Shown here piece by piece: positions 1 to 7,416 of a stretch of DNA of 11,063 nucleotides (its first letter is position 1; the number at the start of each line of letters is the position of its first letter). Under the pieces are notes generated by a model. That model saw nothing but the letters and a program-made list of their open reading frames with translations, was not told the DNA's origin and searched no databases. A program made the position numbers and the translations under genes. This DNA comes from JAGLGH01 sp034723595 (GTDB lineage: Archaea > Nanobdellota > Nanobdellia > Woesearchaeales > JAGLGH01), in the NCBI GenBank assembly GCA_034723595.1, contig JAYEPB010000093.1, positions 1-11,063 on the forward strand, given 5' to 3'.

Positions 1-1
1 T

Positions 2-3000
2 GTTAGCTGGGATTCTGTGCATAATCTTGTAAACCTAAGTTTCAATTCAACCTCTGGCTTGTGGGAAGCATCATTTGATAATACTAGTTTGGGTGGTATC
101 TATAACATAACAATCATCGCCTCAGATAATGCAGGCAATACAAATAGCACAGAGACAACATGGTTTAACATTATTGACATCATCCCTCCTCAATTCAATG
201 AACAAGAGATGAATCCTCCAAACAACTCGTCTTTTAATCAGTCTGAGCCAATCAGTCTTGTAGTTGCCCTTGATGAGAATGCCACAGTTACAGCTAACAT
301 AATCTATCCAGACTTTACAGAGGATACCTTTAATCTGACATTTAATGGGACTGAATGGTACTTTAATAGCACCTTGACCGAGACACTCATGCCTGGCGAT
401 TACAACATCACTTACACTGCAACAGACATTAATAACAACACCAACACTATCAATCTAATCTTTACAATAATTGACAGCACAGCCCCTTCAGTCACAAATA
501 TCCTGCCACTTGCTGGCCAAAATTATATGCAGGATTCAATTGTGCAGATTTCAGCTAATGTCACAGATAGTTATTATGATTATATCTCATTAGTATCTGC
601 CAATATCAGCTGGGATTCTACATCCAGTATTGTATATCTAAGTTTCAATTCCACATCTGACTTATGGGAAACATCATTTGATAATACTAGTTTGGGTGGT
701 ATTTATAACATAACAATCATGGCTCCAGATCATGCAGGCAATATAAATGATACTGAAACAAGCTGGTTCAATATACTTGATCATACAGTCCCTTCAATAG
801 ATAATATCACAACATCTCCCCAATTACCATTTGTGAACACAGGTCTTGCTCAGAATATCAGCATCAATTTTACCAGCAGCGAATACCCTATCAATGTGAC
901 ATTCGAACTTTACAATAACAGCGGTCCATTAGTAGATATCCCTGAGCCAACCTCTCTCAGCACTAGTTCAGATCTTCCTGTCATCTACACTATACCTTTT
1001 GGGCTTGCTGAAGGCGAATATACAATCAATATGTCTCTTATAGACAATTCAGGTAATATAAACACCACAACTATTGGCAACTTTATAGTATATACTTCGG
1101 TTCCGCAGATTGAGCTCATAAGCCCTGTTGAAAACTACACCTATATTTCAGGATCAAATTCCACAATCAAGGCAAACATTACAGATAACTCAGGAATTGA
1201 TCATGCTATAGTAAATATAACTTGGGATAACACTTCTGAGGAATTGGAAATGCAGCAGATTAATAACAGCACATTTTATCAGGCAATATTTACAAACACA
1301 TCATACATAGGAAATTACACACTCCAGATAATTGCAGAAAACAATTATAATCTTGTCAATGATACTTTTTTCAGCATATTCAATGTCTGCGAAAATTGTT
1401 CAGATATATTTGAGATAAACATCTCATTTTTCAATAACTCAGCATTTGAAAATGTTACTGTAAATGCATCATGGGGTGAAGATGGCAGCTTTATAATAAT
1501 CATGCCTGGTGAGCCAATTGATGTTTATTATTCAGCCGAGTTCCCATTCGAGCCGCCAGTCGTTAAGGTTGTTTTCTATGGGTTGATGGATATCTACAAT
1601 ATCTATATAGGTGTTGATTATCCTACTGAATATCCTGGAGCTCCATTCCTTGATCTTGCTCAGGTATATGCTCTTGACTTCAGCCAGGTTGTGCACGATT
1701 ATGCAGTTATATCTGTGATGTCTCGGGGAGAATCTATGTATAAATGCGCAAATTGGAACTTCACAACAAGAGAATGCATAAATGATGGTGAGAACTGGGG
1801 CACCCCAATACCTGGAGAAAAAACAGAAAAACAAGGCAATGGAACAACTGGCTGGGAAAATTTGATTGTAGACCTTCCTGAATTAGGACAAATATATAAT
1901 TTCACATTATATCCAGGGGATCCAGGATATATAGAAGATGGCGCAAACTACTGCACTTCTTCACCTTGCATAGCGACATCTGCGATGATGCGCTCTGTTG
2001 ACAATGCTGGAGGCATAGCAGAATTCGATCAGCCAAATACTATTGATACTTGCGCAGATGGAACCTTTGGAACATATCTCACAGATGAATCTGTTGAGAA
2101 TATCACTCTGACAAGCCTTAACCATTCACGGTTCATAACTGGTGATACTGTTAACTTCAAGACCACAGTGCATTGCTATGGTGATGGGAGCATGGATAAT
2201 ATAACATTTGTCTATACTAACAGCACAGAGACTGCTCCATCATCATGGAAAATAATAGACAAGATTACACCATGCCCTGGCTCTGGCATGCAGGAAGTGT
2301 CAGCAAACTTTACTATTGATAACAGGACTGGTAACCATTCTGTGAGGGTCATCATCCGTTATAATTCAAGCGCTGATGTGACATGCGGAACTGGAAATTA
2401 TGACGACAATGACGATCTCTCATTTGAAGTATCTGAGATAATCCAGACCACTCCTGTTTCAAATTCACCTCCTGATTTGGATGTTGACATTGGAGAAGAT
2501 GCTGTCATAGAATGGATCTTGCAGGATTATGGAGGTGCTGGAGATTATTATGTAGAAAGAAACAGCCAGCTGTTTGCAGGCCCTGAGCAGTGGACTAATA
2601 ATACAAAGATAATCATCAGGCCAAATAACTATTTCCTTGGCACATGGAATTATACTATCTATTACAACAATTCACAAGGAAATAACGGTACTCCTGATAC
2701 TGTATTTGTCAATGTCACAGATAAGACATTCCCTTCATGCGAGGATGTTGCTGGCAATGGCAATATGCCAACTCTGACAAATATCACAATTGATGGCATC
2801 ATGGAAGACTGGGAAGCAGTATTACTGAATTCAAGGAATTATGTCTCAGACCTTACTGAATTGTCCGGAGACTTGGATACTGGCATGACTGCTGACCGGG
2901 ACTTTACCAGATTCGCATATACCTGGGACAGCCAGTATTTGTATTTCTATTACAAGCGTCTGGAAAGTGGATCAAATGTTATTAATATGCTTGCATATCT

Positions 3001-5773
3001 TGATTATGATAATGATGGTTTTATGAATTCAACTGATGATGTGCTGAGATTTGTCTGGTCAGGTTCAAATCAGAAATATAACTCTGATCTGTATAATTAT
3101 GTTCCATCAGTAACTGCTGATGAGCTGGCTGGTACTGGGTATGATATGCCAGGATCAATTACAATCAATTCCAGTCTTGAAGATAACATCGTCGGTGGGG
3201 AAGCATCAGGTATTGAATTAGAGGTGCGCGTATTATGGAGCAGTCTTGGATTTGCTGGGCCTGTACCAATCACTATAAAGGCAGCCAGTTCATTAGGCAC
3301 CAATCTTCCCAGCCAGATCCAGGATAACATAAATATAACCTCAACTGCATACTCATTATTGTTATTCCAGCCAGACAATACAAAATCTGCTACCAAAGGC
3401 ACATCAGTGTATTATGACCATGACTTGATGAATTGCGGAATTAGTGAGGAAATAATTGATTTGCTTAATATATCCAGCCAGGGCTGGCAAACTACTCTTT
3501 ACTATCCAAATGGCACATTGATAAGCGATACCAATTCAAACAACAAATCTGATGTTTCTTTGGCAGTTGATAACTTCACAACAGTTATTGTTAAGATAGA
3601 TGTTCCAGATACTACCTCTGATGGATCTGTTGATAAGACAACAATCACAGCAATATCTTCAATAGATAGCACAACCAATAAGACTGTCACAGATACAACA
3701 AATGTAGGAGATATTACAATCATACCTGCTATACGCGTAATATCTGGAGCACCAGGCATAATTGCAACACTTAACTATACAATCTATAATCAGCAGTCTT
3801 TCTCTGATACTTTTGAAATCAATGTTGCATCCAGTCTAGGCTGGAATGTGTCATTAAGTTACATAAATGGCAGCGCAATCAATGATACAGATGGAGACAA
3901 TCATTATGATATAGGTTCTCTGCTGCCTGGTGAATCACGAGATATCTTACTGCATATTAGAATTCCTTCTGATGCAATTCATGGAAGCCAGGATATTACA
4001 ACGATAACTATAAATTCATCAGTGAATCCAACTCTCACAATCAATGCTTCTGCTGATACAGCAATAAAAAACAGGATAACTATTTCGCCTGATTATACAA
4101 GGTCTGTTGGAATTGGAGACGCAACATATTATGCATTGACAATATCAAACAACTGGAACACATCTGATGTAATTGATATTACACACACATCTGTATTAGG
4201 CTGGGATACTACATTTTATGATTCAGATATGACAACTTTGCTGGCAGACACTGATAACGATGGTATCAGGGATATAGGTTCGCTTGGCATTCTTGGCGCA
4301 AATCACACAATTTATGCAAGAATAGTTGTCTCTGCTGCAGCAACTAATGGGGATCTGGAGACTACTACAGTCTTTGCCAATTCATCCAATAGTGCATCAG
4401 TCTATAACACCTCTGAAATAAATACAACAGCAAGAATACTTATCACTTATGGTGATGCTGCTTATAGTATTGAGGAAGTAATGTTTGAAGTTGGAGACAC
4501 AGTCTATGCCAAGGCTCATAGCATATCTGTACAGACAGTGTATTTCCAATGGGTTGATTCTAGTGGTGCTGTTGTAAGGATAAGCCCAGACATTGATGTT
4601 TCTTCTGAGAATGATGCTAATGATTTCTTTGCCACAAACACAACATCCTTGCTTGGCAACTGGACTATTATTGTTTTCGATGCGAAAAAAGATACTGAAC
4701 TTGGAAGGACACAATTCACTCTATCTGACACTACTCCTCCAATTGCAACTCTTGACTATCCTCCAGAGAATTATGCAAATTCTAATGCAACCCCTATGAA
4801 TATTACATTTAATTGCTCTGCTGCTGATAATTATAACCTGCAGAATATATCTCTTTATATTACAGACGCATCAAATCAGAGTTTTGCATTTAATTCAACA
4901 GCCAGCATATCTGGAATCTCCAGTAGTTCAACATGGATGCTTGAACTGCCTACTGGCGATTATACCTGGAATTGCCTTGCACAGGATGCTTCCGGAAATA
5001 GTGATTGGGGTAACAAGAACAGAACCTTGAGGGTTGGAGCTGTGATCATATCAGCGCCAATCTTATATTCGCCTTCAAACAGCGCATCAGACCCAGAGAC
5101 AAGACCCACATTTGTTTGGTATAATTCAACAATGAATAAATTAGGATCAATCAAATACCAATTGCAAGTTGATGATACTTATGACTTCAGTTCTGCTCTG
5201 GATGTCAATGTAATAAGCATAGCAGAAGGAAATGGTTTGACAACTTATACTCTGGCAACAGGCCTTGGTTTGGATACGCAATATTACTGGCGCGTACGCG
5301 CTTATGATGGAGTTGATTATAGTAGCTGGAGCGATACATGGCAATATTATACAGAAGGAACTATCGCTTTCAGCTTTATTCAGCAGAATGTAAGCTTTGG
5401 CATAATGGATTTAGGCGCAATCAATGATACTTCAGATGACTTGCCCTTGCCATTCATAATCAGGAATGATGGAAGCGTATTTGCAGACATAACAATAAAT
5501 GCTAGCTCATCATTATGGTTTGCCCAGCCTCTCGGCACAAAGTATTTCCAGTTCAAGGCAGCTGACAGGAATGAGTCAGGGTCATTCAATACAAACGGAT
5601 CACCGACAACATGGAATAACATATCATTAAATACTGCTCTTGCAATAAAGCAACTTGACTATAACAATATACATGATACAGCAGTCATAGATATCCTGAT
5701 GGAAGTTCCAACAGATGAGCCTGCTGGAGCAAAAACAGTGGATATAAATTTCCACGCAAAGATATCAACATGA
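2..5773 (+). CDS. Giant secreted multidomain surface protein, 5' partial
   Basis: The frame is open to the left edge and the first codons (VSWDS) match a later repeat (NISWDS), so the gene starts outside the window; GTG at 17 is not a credible start. Residues are counted from that GTG. Domains: Ig-like 1-55, 56-154, 155-255, 256-359 and 360-457; a Cys-rich block I do not recognise, 458-809; Ig-like 810-902; CBM9/DOMON-like 922-1105 (IDGIMEDW, then WDSQYLYFYYK); three ~120-residue NEW3-like repeats from 1106, 1234 and 1354; Ig-like ~1475-1570 and 1572-1672; FN3-like ~1680-1780; C-terminal DLG domain 1781-1918. No TM helix, LPXTG or PGF-type anchor is visible, so retention must depend on the missing N-terminus or on partners. 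About 20 N-x-S/T sequons in the first 250 residues suggest heavy N-glycosylation. Likely role: adhesin or outer-coat protein (inference). It lies 22 nt before the next gene. Confidence 0.9.
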   Translation, partial: VSWDSVHNLVNLSFNSTSGLWEASFDNTSLGGIYNITIIASDNAGNTNSTETTWFNIIDIIPPQFNEQEMNPPNNSSFNQSEPISLVVALDENATVTANIIYPDFTEDTFNLTFNGTEWYFNSTLTETLMPGDYNITYTATDINNNTNTINLIFTIIDSTAPSVTNILPLAGQNYMQDSIVQISANVTDSYYDYISLVSANISWDSTSSIVYLSFNSTSDLWETSFDNTSLGGIYNITIMAPDHAGNINDTETSWFNILDHTVPSIDNITTSPQLPFVNTGLAQNISINFTSSEYPINVTFELYNNSGPLVDIPEPTSLSTSSDLPVIYTIPFGLAEGEYTINMSLIDNSGNINTTTIGNFIVYTSVPQIELISPVENYTYISGSNSTIKANITDNSGIDHAIVNITWDNTSEELEMQQINNSTFYQAIFTNTSYIGNYTLQIIAENNYNLVNDTFFSIFNVCENCSDIFEINISFFNNSAFENVTVNASWGEDGSFIIIMPGEPIDVYYSAEFPFEPPVVKVVFYGLMDIYNIYIGVDYPTEYPGAPFLDLAQVYALDFSQVVHDYAVISVMSRGESMYKCANWNFTTRECINDGENWGTPIPGEKTEKQGNGTTGWENLIVDLPELGQIYNFTLYPGDPGYIEDGANYCTSSPCIATSAMMRSVDNAGGIAEFDQPNTIDTCADGTFGTYLTDESVENITLTSLNHSRFITGDTVNFKTTVHCYGDGSMDNITFVYTNSTETAPSSWKIIDKITPCPGSGMQEVSANFTIDNRTGNHSVRVIIRYNSSADVTCGTGNYDDNDDLSFEVSEIIQTTPVSNSPPDLDVDIGEDAVIEWILQDYGGAGDYYVERNSQLFAGPEQWTNNTKIIIRPNNYFLGTWNYTIYYNNSQGNNGTPDTVFVNVTDKTFPSCEDVAGNGNMPTLTNITIDGIMEDWEAVLLNSRNYVSDLTELSGDLDTGMTADRDFTRFAYTWDSQYLYFYYKRLESGSNVINMLAYLDYDNDGFMNSTDDVLRFVWSGSNQKYNSDLYNYVPSVTADELAGTGYDMPGSITINSSLEDNIVGGEASGIELEVRVLWSSLGFAGPVPITIKAASSLGTNLPSQIQDNINITSTAYSLLLFQPDNTKSATKGTSVYYDHDLMNCGISEEIIDLLNISSQGWQTTLYYPNGTLISDTNSNNKSDVSLAVDNFTTVIVKIDVPDTTSDGSVDKTTITAISSIDSTTNKTVTDTTNVGDITIIPAIRVISGAPGIIATLNYTIYNQQSFSDTFEINVASSLGWNVSLSYINGSAINDTDGDNHYDIGSLLPGESRDILLHIRIPSDAIHGSQDITTITINSSVNPTLTINASADTAIKNRITISPDYTRSVGIGDATYYALTISNNWNTSDVIDITHTSVLGWDTTFYDSDMTTLLADTDNDGIRDIGSLGILGANHTIYARIVVSAAATNGDLETTTVFANSSNSASVYNTSEINTTARILITYGDAAYSIEEVMFEVGDTVYAKAHSISVQTVYFQWVDSSGAVVRISPDIDVSSENDANDFFATNTTSLLGNWTIIVFDAKKDTELGRTQFTLSDTTPPIATLDYPPENYANSNATPMNITFNCSAADNYNLQNISLYITDASNQSFAFNSTASISGISSSSTWMLELPTGDYTWNCLAQDASGNSDWGNKNRTLRVGAVIISAPILYSPSNSASDPETRPTFVWYNSTMNKLGSIKYQLQVDDTYDFSSALDVNVISIAEGNGLTTYTLATGLGLDTQYYWRVRAYDGVDYSSWSDTWQYYTEGTIAFSFIQQNVSFGIMDLGAINDTSDDLPLPFIIRNDGSVFADITINASSSLWFAQPLGTKYFQFKAADRNESGSFNTNGSPTTWNNISLNTALAIKQLDYNNIHDTAVIDILMEVPTDEPAGAKTVDINFHAKIST
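69..720 (+). repeat. In-frame direct repeat, copies at 69-117 and 672-720
   Basis: The two 49-nt segments differ at one base (C at 100, T at 703), after 31 identical bases. They are 603 nt apart, exactly 201 codons, about the length of two Ig-like domains. The encoded residues are SFDNTSLGGIYNIT plus neighbours. The surrounding copies (about 5-175 and 608-778) are clearly related but more diverged. This points to growth of the Ig array by duplication, with one patch kept nearly identical even at synonymous sites. Confidence 0.85.
2780..3331 (+). other. CBM9/DOMON-like domain within the giant protein
   Basis: Residues ~922-1105 begin NITIDGIMEDW, followed by an Asp-rich stretch (SGDLDTGMTADRDF), then YTWDSQYLYFYYKR. 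They continue with a lone calcium-loop-like DYDNDG segment and a closing hydrophobic strand region (LEVRVLWSSLGF). The order IDG-x-x-DW, Asp-rich strand, aromatic 'D-x-x-x-LYF' strand, then D-x-D is characteristic of the CBM9/DOMON-like superfamily, which binds sugars or haem in other proteins. A carbohydrate ligand is plausible in a surface protein, but no ligand can be read from sequence alone. Confidence 0.6.
3332..4438 (+). other. Three tandem NEW3-like repeats with Asp-rich loops
   Basis: Three diverged repeats of about 120 residues start near residues 1106, 1234 and 1354. Each has a GW-x-x-(T/S) strand (GWQTTLYY, GWNVSLSY, GWDTTFYD), then an Asp loop, then a final strand of the type P-x-x-A-x-x-G-x-x-x-x-T-T-I. 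The loops are DTNSNNKSD (from 1171), DTDGDNHYD (from 1290) and DTDNDGIRD (from 1411). The second and third look like intact calcium loops of the dockerin or thrombospondin type 3 kind; the first has lost two of its Asp positions. Calcium-rigidified stalk segments are the likely role. Confidence 0.7.
5357..5770 (+). other. C-terminal 'DLG' beta domain of the giant protein
   Basis: Residues 1781-1918 form a compact ~138-residue beta domain: FGIMDLG near its start, IIRNDGSVFADITI in the middle and VPTDEPAGAKT at the end. The same three landmarks occur in the same order in the 188-residue protein at 7417-7983 (FIDLGTLEPG, VQNDGSININI, IPIDEPSGTKT), whose ectodomain is about the same length. The domain is terminal, with no anchor after it. 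An assembly or attachment module shared by the two proteins is the simplest reading. Homology is judged by eye. Confidence 0.75.
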
Positions 5774-5796
5774 AAACAAAGATATCAACCTGAAAA
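5757..5796 (+). repeat. 20-nt tandem duplication across the stop/start junction
   Basis: CAAAGATATCAACATGAAAA at 5757-5776 is followed directly by the same 20 bases at 5777-5796 with one change (A to C). Copy 1 holds the last codons and TGA of the giant protein. Copy 2 ends on the first base of the ATG of the next gene, so the duplication supplies most of the 22-nt spacer. No Shine-Dalgarno is visible in it. Confidence 0.9.
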
Positions 5797-7109
5797 TGAG
5801 CATAACAAAACATAAAAAACAGAAGATCAGAACCGCAGAAAACACAGAACCTGTCTTCAATAATTGGAGATTTGTCACAAAGATACTTTTATTGCTCCTG
5901 ATAACTCTGTTCATATTATATGACACTCTTGCATTAGGCATAAGCCCTTCAACAAGAGAAGTCTATTTTGAGCCTGGCATAGAGAAGACACTATCTTATC
6001 ATATCATAAATAATGAGCAAAAAAACATTTCAGTATCCCTTGCAGTAAGCGGCGACTTTAAGGACTATATTCTTCTTAATGATTCAATAGTTGATATGCT
6101 TGATACTGAAGAAAAAATAAAACTGTATTATACATTGAAGTTTCCTCAAGAGATGGAATCTGGAAAATGGAAATCAGAGATAATTGCAACAAGCAAGTCA
6201 TCAGTAAAAGCAGGAACTTCTTCTGGTTCAGGCAATACTATAACTGCGTCAATGTCTATTGCTTCTGAAATATCCGTTATTGCAGCCTCTCTTGATAATT
6301 ATCTTATTGCAGAACTTGATGCACATGATGTTCCTGAAAATGAAATCCCATATTTTGATATAGCTATGAATAATCTTAAAGATAAAAATCTGCACAATGT
6401 CTTTGCAGCAATAATCATATATTCTCCTGAAGGCAAACCAATAATGCAATTTAATACCAGCATGAAAGATTTAAAGAAACATTCAAAATCTCATATCCAG
6501 GCATCATTGCCAGCCAATCATATAGATAATCTGGCTCCTGGCAGATATTATGCAAATGCCACTGTTTATTATGAAGGTCTTGCAGCAGAATCAGGAGATG
6601 AATTTAAAATAGGAAACCCAGAGATAAAGATAAGTGAGATTTCCTTATTCAAAGCTGGTGATAATACATACAGATTTGAGATTGATACTATCAGCGAATG
6701 GAACTCTCCTATAAGCCAGGCATATATTACTCTTGATATCAATGACATTGCAGGAAGCCTGGTGCCTCAATTGCAGTCATATCTTTTTGACATGGAGCCA
6801 ATGGGAAATGAAATCATAACAATATATGCAGAACTTGAGGAGCATGATGAAGAACGATTGCATAATGCAACAACATATGTAACTACCATAGCTGAAGGCA
6901 ATAGCCTGGAAAACATTTACTTTGTTGAAAACATATTAAAGAGTAGGATAAAGAGATCATTACAGCAGATAAAAGAAGCCCTTATGTCAGTTTGGTTCAG
7001 GATATTGCTCATATTAATCCTTCTTGCAATAGCAGGATTACACATCCACAGATTGTATATCAGACATAATAAAAATGGTAATATTAAAAAGAACGAAACA
7101 TTTAAATAA
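5796..7109 (+). CDS. Type I membrane protein with Ig-like ectodomain, paralogue A
   Basis: The 437-residue protein has a Lys/Arg-rich start, a signal-peptide core at ~29-41, likely cleavage near residue 46 (TLA), then the ectodomain, a TM helix at ~399-415 and a 22-residue basic tail. The mature N-terminus LGISPST-x-x-x-x-FEPG and a following N-x-E-x-x-x-I strand begin an Ig/NEW3-like beta-sandwich. A second sandwich follows, then a third with SEWNSPISQAYITLDI. The plan matches the protein at 8180-9448 domain for domain (IGISPST; SQWSQPISGVYADIII). Five ectodomain sequons are visible (NIS, NDS, NTS, NAT, NAT). Layout and architecture recall bacterial WxL-interacting proteins (DUF916/DUF3324) and, more loosely, periplasmic pilus chaperones; sequence homology to either is unproven. 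A role in holding or assembling neighbouring surface proteins is inference. ATG at 5796 is the only start that keeps the signal peptide. Confidence 0.9.
   Translation: MSITKHKKQKIRTAENTEPVFNNWRFVTKILLLLLITLFILYDTLALGISPSTREVYFEPGIEKTLSYHIINNEQKNISVSLAVSGDFKDYILLNDSIVDMLDTEEKIKLYYTLKFPQEMESGKWKSEIIATSKSSVKAGTSSGSGNTITASMSIASEISVIAASLDNYLIAELDAHDVPENEIPYFDIAMNNLKDKNLHNVFAAIIIYSPEGKPIMQFNTSMKDLKKHSKSHIQASLPANHIDNLAPGRYYANATVYYEGLAAESGDEFKIGNPEIKISEISLFKAGDNTYRFEIDTISEWNSPISQAYITLDINDIAGSLVPQLQSYLFDMEPMGNEIITIYAELEEHDEERLHNATTYVTTIAEGNSLENIYFVENILKSRIKRSLQQIKEALMSVWFRILLILILLAIAGLHIHRLYIRHNKNGNIKKNETFK
7101..7108 (+). promoter_or_regulatory. TATA box for 7131 gene, inside the upstream stop region
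   Basis: TTTAAATA is centred about 26 nt before the ATG at 7131, the distance expected between an archaeal TATA box and its transcription start. There is no Shine-Dalgarno before 7131, so the transcript is probably leaderless. The box is made from the last codons and stop of the preceding gene (ttt aaa taa). A purine-rich stretch (GAACGAAACA) precedes it and could act as an imperfect BRE. Confidence 0.65.
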
Positions 7110-7130
7110 CAAACTCATTAATATCCCCTC

Positions 7131-7358
7131 ATGGCAGATGAAATATCAAAAAATTTGTTGCGTACATTGATAATCATTGCAGTTGTAATATCTGTTTTAT
7201 CAATCACCTTGAACATTGTGGTATTAAATCAGGATTCAGGAATTAATCAAGGACAGCAAGCCAATCTCCCTCAGGACTTTGGCGGCACAACATCAGTTGA
7301 TGTGCCTGCTGCACCAAGTGAAGCAGGGGCTATTGTAGCGGTTGAAGTACCTACATAA
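7131..7358 (+). CDS. Small single-TM protein of 75 residues, unknown function
   Basis: A short acidic start (MADEISK) leads into one hydrophobic helix at ~9-33, then a polar, low-complexity tail rich in Gln, Pro, Ala and Gly and ending in VEVPT. I do not recognise a family. The first ~30 residues resemble those of the next gene: both begin MA-(D/E), then K-x-LL-x-x-L, then VIS-x-x-S in the helix. The tail lacks the beta domain found there. It has its own probable leaderless promoter and is 58 nt from the next gene. A membrane partner or minor subunit of the 188-residue protein is a reasonable guess. No K/R-G/A prepilin peptidase site is visible. Confidence 0.75.
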   Translation: MADEISKNLLRTLIIIAVVISVLSITLNIVVLNQDSGINQGQQANLPQDFGGTTSVDVPAAPSEAGAIVAVEVPT

Positions 7359-7403
7359 ACAACTTAGAATGATATTATTGTATTTAGCAACTAAGAGAAT
7401 TTA

Positions 7404-7411
7404 GAGGAGGG
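7404..7411 (+). promoter_or_regulatory. Strong Shine-Dalgarno for the 188-residue protein
   Basis: GAGGAGGG lies 5 nt before the ATG at 7417 and is near-ideal pairing for the 16S 3' end. It is by far the best ribosome binding site in the window and fixes the start codon. High translation is implied. Confidence 0.85.
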
Positions 7412-7416
7412 AAAAA

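Noticed and set aside
17..19. GTG as the start of the giant protein
   Set aside because: The frame continues to the window edge and the residues before it match the later repeat, so it is internal.
1532..1905. Minus-strand open frames opposite the giant gene
   Set aside because: They have unlikely composition, overlap a clearly coding strand with good domain content, and have no promoter or ribosome site; the same holds for the other antisense frames in the window.
4593..4799. Plus-strand frame inside the giant gene, and a similar one at 9480-9680
   Set aside because: Out-of-frame shadows of genes with recognisable protein sequence; no initiation signals.
5720..5773. C-terminal sorting signal (LPXTG or PGF-type) on the giant protein
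   Set aside because: The C-terminus has no hydrophobic helix, basic tail or sorting motif.
7363..7395. CTTAG/CTAAG inverted repeat upstream of 7417
   Set aside because: Arms are only 5 bp with a 23-nt spacer in AT-rich DNA, expected by chance.
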